A DNA stretch of 64,000 nt from Coffea arabica (Eukaryota > Streptophyta > Magnoliopsida > Gentianales > Rubiaceae), in assembly GCF_036785885.1 (NCBI RefSeq), contig NC_092314.1, positions 18,993,638 through 19,057,637 on the forward strand. Reading direction: 5' to 3'. Of the stretch, positions 56,883 through 64,000 are shown in pieces (the first letter of the stretch is position 1; the number at the start of each line of letters is the position of its first letter). A program made the position numbers and the translations under genes. The notes under the pieces were generated by a model that saw only the letters and a program-made list of their open reading frames with translations, had not been told where the DNA came from and searched no databases.

Positions 56883-57741
56883 AATGACTATTTATACAAT
56901 TTAAATATACTCTTTTTTAATTTAAATGGACTTGCATTAGTATATGCTAAAATTGTGTATTATAGATTCATTAAAGAATGAAAATTGCCAAAATTTTAGA
57001 ATTACAAATATATAATCAAGTATAATAATAGAGATAGAGTAAACATAATTGCAAAAAATTAAGAAAAGAAAATTTGTGCATTGATTGATAGAAAAATCAA
57101 GAAAGATATAATCAATGTAAATGTATATAAGTTAAGAAATTAATAGATTGAAATTCACTGCAAATAAAGAAGTGTAGAATGACAAAAAAAACCAAAATAT
57201 TGTCCATATTTTAGTAATGATAATAAATAATCAATGTAACCGTATATAAAGTTGGAAATTAATAAATTGAAATTTACTATGAAGAAGAAAGTATAGAATA
57301 ATAGTTAACGAAAGCTTTTCCAAATTTTAGTAATGGTAATAATATATCAATCCAATAATAGGGATAGAGAATGTAATTGTAGAGAATTAAAATAGGAAAA
57401 CTATTGACAAAAAATAAATTTAGGGCATAAATTATTAAAAAATGTATATAAAATATGTAACTAATAGATTTTTATAAATGGATTATAAATAAGGGATTAA
57501 AAAGGACTATAATTTTTTGTTATAAAAAAAATAGATAAAGAATAAAATCTACCAAAAAATATAAGCAAATATAATTTTTTTTTACATGACAAAAAGATAA
57601 AATTTTCATTGGACAAAATACAGCTAATTCAGCAACTCACCAAAATGAGAAGTGAACAGCAAATTAATACATACATACATGAATATATATATATATGTAT
57701 GTATACATACATGCATGCATACACACACACGCATACATATC
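56883..57741. other. AT-rich stretch ending in a compound microsatellite
   Basis: Right-hand remainder of the array's insertion locus. No gene seen. 57667-57740 is a compound simple repeat of TACA/CATA, AT, TGTA, CATG and CA units that abuts the end of the next LTR. Confidence 0.65.
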
Positions 57742-60700
57742 TGTGACGACCCCACTTCCCCCTAGGGCGTACCCCAGGATTTTACGAATTACCTATTCAA
57801 CTCTCGCCAGGACTCACTCAAGCGTAATTCGAGAAAGATATCGCGTCCATAGATAAGATATGAAACAACAATATCAAACTTAACATATACATTGATGTTC
57901 AAATCCAGCTACAAGATTTATACACTTCCAAAACGTTCAAGTATTTACAATCCAAGTAAAATTAACCCTAGTCGGGTGTTAGCGCGAGTGCAATAGCAAA
58001 ATAAAAAAAACTTGACTACGCTAATCTGTACAAGTCTCACGCCTCGCTCGTACCCCTTGTAAGGAAAACAAATGGAGCGAGATGAGCTAAAAGCCCAGTG
58101 AGGTTCCAAATAGCAAGTTGGCCATTATTTAAAAGTACAAGTATCAACGTAGCAAAAGAGCGAGCATAACAAGTTCATAAAAGTGAACAATACACTTCAA
58201 GTAGCAAATTTCAAAATGAACGAGTGAAAAATTATTTTCTAAAAGAAACAATAACACTACGAATAACAATCCAGATGTAAGGATACCGATGGCTCTCAGG
58301 AGCCAAATTTTCATTATTTCACCATAGTTTGATCAAGTATTAGTTGACACTCCGTCAACTTTCAAGAAAAGTAACCAGTCCTGTAGTATTTCACTTAACT
58401 CCAATCCGTCCACCATTCAATCCCTTTACCGGGCCCGAACACCAACTAAACACTGGTGACAATATTCGAGTATACCGATTAGTCGAAAAGATAACACTCC
58501 ACTCGACATCACTAACTACCGATGGTTCGTTATCTAATCGACCAATCCCTTGCTCGCTCGATTCAATTAACTAGCCAGTGGGGTTTGGGTCCCCAAAAAG
58601 TCAATGAGATAACACTCCAATTGCCTGAATCAAAATAAAAGTACGGATACGGAAATGAGAGGCATCTCCCACTCGGATTGAGTGTGGTACATACTACCGC
58701 TCCGCACTTACAATTCAAGTACAAGTATATCAAGTTAATTGAAACAATAAATAAGTATATACCATAATAGGACAAGTGCGATAAAGTACACTCTTTCCCG
58801 ATCAAACAAATCACATATCAATTATTTACATTGATCAAGTATTGAAAACAAGTGTCCAGTTCAACCAGGTATTTGGAAGCATTCACCAAAATGTAGTGCT
58901 TTTCAAAAATCACGTTCAGGTCCAACTCCGTAGTTGGAATTCAAATCTGCGATAAAATATCATTGACGAATGTAAAACTCTCTACAGTTCGAAACATAGA
59001 AGTTTGGCTTCAAGAAAATCAAGTAAATGAAACTCGTTTAAGTAGTATTCAAGATACTTATCAAATTTCGAAAAATTTGTGCTTGCTCGTTTAGTTGCGG
59101 TAAAGAAGCAGTTAAAACTTTAGAACTCCCACTGGAGTCGAAAGAATGAGGAAAACGTATTTCATTGATTATTACTTTCATTTTCCAAGGGTACAATGTC
59201 GGCCAAGTTCTAACTTATATACCTCGATAAAAGAAAATGCAAATATCCTAGATGGTTCAAGTGGTATTCGTTCTCAAATCCTTACGCAAATCGCGAGTAG
59301 ATCTACCTAGCTCTCGAGCACAAATTTGGGCAGCACACCCTTTGTATTTACCTATTTTCCAACCAGTTATGGCTTTATTCTTTTCCTCAAGCAGTCCCAA
59401 AGTCACACAAAAATAATCTCCTTTCAATAGCCATTCAATAGGCTCAATGTCGTACAAATACAAAATCAAGTTAGGAAAATGTTCGGAAATGAAATTTAAG
59501 TCATAAAACAAAAGACAGATTTCACGTCGCTTAGCATATCGGACACAATCGAAGCTACGCTTATCCAATTGGTGTGAAATTTATACCGTTTCGAAGCTAA
59601 GATAAAGGGCTACAACTTTGATGAAGACCACTCAGTCCAGTTCATAGTGCATCTAGGTCAAAATTTCAAATTACAGAACTAGAAGTTAGCCGCACTATGC
59701 TTAAATGACAATAACTCAAGCTACCGAAGTCCGATTGAGAAGTTTTCAGGGCCGTTGGACAGATAAGACATGGCACTAAAACTTTTGTGTTTTGGCCAAA
59801 TGTTAATTCAATATAGATCAGGGTGAACAGATGCGGGTCAGATTGGTGAAATATCAACACTGTCCACAGAGCTCTACTTATGGCAGTCAGGGTTATTTTT
59901 GTCTTTTCACATGCTACAGTGCTTAGAGTGAGCTGAAATTTACAGGTAGCTATAGAACATCATTCTCTACAACTTTCATGTTTTGTGCCAAGCCTAATTC
60001 GATCTCTATCATGGTCAAACAGAACTGGGCAGAACAGAGCAATGAAGAATCTCAATTCTGGAATTTAACGTATTCAAGGTGTAACTTCACATTTCTAACT
60101 TAAAACCGCTACTACTACCTCCTATACAAGCCTACATACACCATATACCATCCAAACAACAAGAATTACAAGTGAACCACTCAAAACCCTAACTCAAAAT
60201 TCATTATTACAATCATCAAAATCACTTAGATTAGGTATCACCAAGTATGAATTCAAGTTACTACATAACTCAAATAAGAGTAAGGGAAAAAGAAAGGATG
60301 GTCAGCCTTAATACCTCAATAAAAGGGCCTGCAAGAGTTATCCTTCACCTTTCCTTGTGAAATTTAGCTCCCTAAGCTTCTCAATCTCTTAATTTGCAAG
60401 TTAATCGGTTTAGTTTTCTTGTTTTCTCACTCAATCAAGCAAAACCCAAGATGGATTGAAGCTCTCTTTCTCTTGTTTTTCCCTCTCTTTCTCACGGCTG
60501 ATATGGTGGAAATGGAGAGCATTTTGAGTAGGTTTTGGTGATAAATATGAAGGAAATTAGTTGGTCAACAATTCATGAATGACCGCCACTTGTCGCGAGG
60601 TGATTAACTCTCAAAATTTTTTTCTTTTACTTTGTTTTTTTTGTCAACATTTTCGGCCAACCTTAGCTGAGTATAGGGGGAATATTTTGCACTAATATCA

Positions 60701-61082
60701 ATGATAGTTTATGGTAGGAAAGTGGTGGTCAAGTGGTGGTCAAGTGGTGTGTTCCATCAGTAGTGAACGATACCCGTCGTATACTAGGGTTTTAACTTAT
60801 AATTCACTAATTTATCATTATCACTTCTAATTACACACTTAATATCATCTAAAACTCACTTTTAATCACCAAATTTGATACACACTCTGTACCGAATAGT
60901 CACACTACGAAAAGGCGTAAAACCCTAATTTATCGTAACAATGAAAGTAAAAAGGAAACCTTGTTTCTATGATTATTTGTAGCTATTGTGGAAGTGAATG
61001 TGTATTAAAATTATTGTAAAGTAATAAATTCCAAATTAAAGGAAATTTTAAAAAATATATAAGGAATTTTACAAGTCATCAC
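57742..61082 (-). repeat. 3' LTR of a gag-only element on the minus strand, 3.3 kb
   Basis: On the minus strand it starts TGTGATGACTTG after a polypurine tract and ends GTCGTCACA. It is related to the LTRs at 1 and 5059, including the AACATGAAAGTTGTAGAGAA module, but clearly diverged. The element's 5' LTR is not in the window. No gene seen inside. Confidence 0.85.
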
Positions 61083-61098
61083 ATTCTCTCCCCCTTAA
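61083..61098 (-). other. Polypurine tract of the minus-strand element
   Basis: Minus strand TTTAAGGGGGAGAGAA lies directly before the LTR start. Confidence 0.75.
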
Positions 61099-61935
61099 AA
61101 GAATTTCGTCCTCGAAATTCATGCAGATATCCGTAAATAGTTCATGGTATTTTTCTTGCATGTCATTCTTTAACTCCCAAATCTCACCATTAGCCAAACA
61201 TGTAGCTAGACAAGGGAAAACATGAATTGTACCCTGGTGGCCTAAAGCATATACTCTAGCTGGCACTCTAGATTAATCCTCTCCTCTATTCAGTTGTTTA
61301 GGATTTGAAGTGTCGGTTGGTTGGGTATCACTGATCAGTGGACAATTGGTGATCTGGTGCTCAGTACTTCCACACCATAAACACCTTCGAACTTTTCACC
61401 AGCAATTATCTTCTGTGTGGTTGGATTTCTCACAATATCTATAAGATACTTAAGGGGCTGGGGTCTGACCTCCTTGCGAGGCATCTCTTACTTCCTCCCT
61501 TCCACCTGAGGCCCCTCTTGAAGTAATTTCCTTAGGTGTCCCCGAAATTTCCTCATCACTATCTCCTCGACCCATCTTAGAGGGTGGCATACCTAGATCA
61601 CCTTGGTCTTGCCCCTGACTTCCACCAGGTGTATCTCTTCTTTTTGCATGAAAAGCCCTTACTTGTGCCCTAACAATTTCTATTCTTTGGGTTTTCTCCA
61701 AAACCTCCGTAAAAGTATTAATCTGAGCCATCGCCAAGGCCTCCTGTATCTCTACATTGAACCCTTGCACAAGCCTCCGTACCCTCCTTATCTCCATAGC
61801 TATCAGTTCGGGAGCAAATTTGGATAGTTTCGTAAATTGCGTCTTATACTCGGCTACACTTAAAGTTTCCTGACAGAGCTTGATAAAATCGTTCTCTCTC
61901 TTCTCTTGGACGGACGATAGGTGGGAGGTATTTTC
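61099..61935 (-). pseudogene. gag: gag and pol tail of the minus-strand gag-only element
   Basis: Read right to left: gag core from about 61935 (YLPP, then AEYKTQFTKLSKFAPELI), a one-base frame change near 61912, gag continuing 61797-61450, then two zinc knuckles near 61430-61335. The first has Tyr for its first Cys; the second (CLWCGSTEHQITNC) is intact. A TGA separates the knuckles. PARVYALGHQ follows, then EIWELKNDMQEKYHELF and NFEDEILLRG (about 61170-61100), which resemble the last residues of pol. Pol is otherwise missing, with a different join from element A. The gag N-terminus is cut at the inverted junction near 61935. Confidence 0.78.
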
Positions 61936-62114
61936 CCTGGAGCAGGGAGAAGGGACTGGAGTGAAAGTACCGGCTCGAGTATATTCCCTGGAGCATCATC
62001 AGGTCCCTGACTCGTCTGAGGACGTAGAAGGTATGGTCTGTTGGGTACCTTAGATTTGATAGATTCCGTTGATAAGAAAATTTCGAGAACGAAATTTCTT
62101 TAAGGGGAGGAGAG
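61936..62114 (+). pseudogene. 3' internal fragment of a second gag-only element
   Basis: It contains the same phrases as 4907-5058 in the same order: KVPARVYS, the DSSEDVEG segment, the short bridge with GATTCCGTTGATAAGAAAAT, then NFE-EI and the polypurine tract. It therefore carries the same pol deletion as element A. It begins abruptly at the inverted junction. Confidence 0.78.
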
Positions 62115-64000
62115 TGTGAAAACCCGTAATTTTCTTAATTTCTAGGTTTTAATTTCTTTTAATTACACGTTACTCCACCTTTTCTTTATGAGTAAATATA
62201 GTTTTTAAATGATTTTTCTAGTATCGAATAGTTTTTGAGAAATTAAGAGTATATATCGGTCGTGGGACCCGCTAGTGCGGAAAGTTTGAAAAAATTCGTC
62301 CAGTTCGGTTGAGTTTTGGATATTGGGTTTAATTTACCGGGTGTTATGAGATATTTAGAGGTTGCCAAGTGGATAGGTGTGAGTGAAACAAAAAATTAGG
62401 TATACAATTAATGAAAGTGACATGTGTCACTTAGAGATTCATTCTTACCTTTTGACCTTTTTACCACTATTCATGCCTTTACCATTTAAACCAAAATTTG
62501 ACCAAAATTATCCCCAAATTGAAGCTTCTTGGCCGACTCTCTCTCTCAAGAAAACAAGGGAAGAAAACTCTCCACAATCTTGTCTTCAATCTTGCCCAAT
62601 CTCTCAATTAAACCGATTAATCTTCCAATTACTCCATAAAACCTCTTAGTTTGGTGGAGTTAAACTTGGTTGTGAAGTTGTTTGGAAGGCTAAGGTGTTG
62701 AATTGCTTCCTTTCTTGTCTTATAAGGTGAGTTGTGAAAAAAAACCACTCTCCTCCCTTTAATGATGCTTAAATCATGACTAGTGGTGGTATGAGATACA
62801 ATTTTATAGATTAAATCTTGATTTTTGGTTGAATTAATGAAGTTTTCTAATTATTGGAGATTTTTCTGTTTTCATATGAATATGATTGTGTGGCTATGTA
62901 TGATGTTTGGAAATGGTATTTAAGGCATCTAGGAGGTGGAAAAAGTGGATAATTGCAAGCAATTTCTGTTTGGAAGAAAAATTGGAAAGTTAGGGTTTTA
63001 ATGTTCTTCATTCTGCCCGGTTCTATAGCTCCTAGTTAGAGGCTGAATTGGCCTTGGCTTAAAACATGAAAGTTGTAGGGAATGATATTTTAGAGATTCC
63101 TACAAAATTTCAGGTAAATCGGAGTAGCGTAGCCTGTGAAAAGACCAAAATACCCTTACTGCTCTGGTTTTACCCGAACTTGAGAATTGCTTCTGTAATT
63201 GGTTATTTTGGTTAGGAATGCTTCAGAATTGGTTGTTGAGGTCTTCTGATGAAATGTATACCTGTTTCTAAGCTTTTGGATGGTTTTGGAATTACTGGAT
63301 TTGGACTTAGGTAGCCTGTTTTATGATGTTTACACCAGAATGCGTTTTGTGAATCTGTTTTTCCGGTTCTGGTGTAGTATCTTGCATTTTTGACCTTGTT
63401 ACACTCAAAACTGGATAGAGTTGCTTTCTGGAACATTGTAGCCCTATCTCTTAGTTTTCAAACGGTGGGTCTTGCACCTCTGTCCGATAATCGTAGTGCC
63501 TTTGGTGCCATTACCGCAAAATGAGATCAAAAACTGTTTTTTTAGGGCTAAAGCTAATTCCATTTCCGGATTTTTCTGGTTTCCTCTAATGCTTGTATAT
63601 GCTTATGGAACCCTATTGGGGTCGTATTTGGCATTGGTTTATGACTTGTAAGCGAGTTTTACAGTGTTTATTTGAATAGTTTTAGGGCTTGACTTTTGTT
63701 TCCGGTCATTTTCCTAGCTAAATTTTGTACTCGAATGACTATTAAGCCTAGTGAACGGCTTTTGGAAATGAGATTATTTTTGTACGAGTTGTTGGGACTG
63801 ATTTGAGGAAATAATGAAGCCATGACGGCTGGAAAAGTAAGCAAATTTAGGGGAAATGCTGTCCAAATTTCTAGGCCGTTTAGTCTCTTTAGGGTTGAGT
63901 TGCCTTTTGAAAGAAATGAAGGGCGTTTGGGTCATTCAAACTCTAGGTCCTCCCGTTACTTTTGTTTCCAAAAACATCATGTTTTGCACCCTTGCATTAG
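62115..64000 (+). repeat. LTR of the right-hand gag-only element, runs off window
   Basis: It starts TGTGAAAACCCGTAATTTTC after the polypurine tract. It is colinear with the first 1.9 kb of the LTR at 5059 but more diverged than copies A and B are from each other. The AACATGAAAGTTGTAGGGAA module is at about 63063. The end lies outside the window. Confidence 0.85.

Overview
The window reads as plant nuclear heterochromatin built almost entirely from Ty3/gypsy LTR retrotransposons. No host gene, rRNA, tRNA gene or CRISPR array is visible. A plant host is indicated by the Tat-lineage polyprotein (two RNase H domains, CX2HX4HX4C gag knuckle), the tRNA-iMet and tRNA-Arg type primer sites, very long AT-rich LTRs and plant-like TATA and G-box promoters. 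The species cannot be named from sequence alone.

Layout. (1) 1-9567: a gag-only Ty3/gypsy family with LTRs of about 3.25 kb and an iMet-type primer site, arranged LTR-gag-LTR-gag. Pol is deleted between the start of protease and its last dozen codons. (2) 9568-10226: AT-rich sequence with no gene seen. (3) 10232-56877: a 46.6-kb block bounded by one pair of 5-bp target-site duplications (GAAAG). It is a tandem, LTR-sharing array of a Tat-lineage element of about 9.7 kb with 0.49-kb LTRs at 10232, 19442, 47160 and 56390. Each complete unit carries gag-protease, reverse transcriptase, a degenerate RNase H, an Ala/Glu-rich linker, a second intact-looking RNase H, integrase, and then an antisense gene with its own TATA box. 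That gene encodes a PF04195-like domain, a basic nuclear-localisation-like patch and a coiled coil. All coding units are broken. Several lesions are shared by the copies and others are private.

(4) Nested inside the second Tat unit are a 4.5-kb solo LTR (21975-26507, TSD TGAAG) and a 12.7-kb non-coding element (27008-39706). The latter has 4.3-kb LTRs, a tRNA-Arg type primer site, no gag or pol, a ~68-bp repeat array, dispersed PPT-like motifs and a 41-bp minisatellite just before its 3' LTR. Its 3' LTR is cut short and joined through a short filler to another Tat unit. (5) 56883-57741: AT-rich flank ending in a compound microsatellite. (6) 57742-64000: two 3' halves of gag-only elements related to region 1, fused in inverted orientation near 61935.

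How it fits together: the proteins would support reverse transcription and integration, but no copy is intact. The founder of the Tat array appears already to have lost the motif A aspartate of reverse transcriptase. The long-LTR families here carry only gag or nothing, so they would depend on enzymes supplied in trans. Recurrent LTR-LTR recombination (tandem sharing, solo LTR) and C-to-T decay explain most of the structure. The most unusual items are the single-TSD array, the antisense gene with its own promoter, and the 41-bp minisatellite that is open in all three sense frames.
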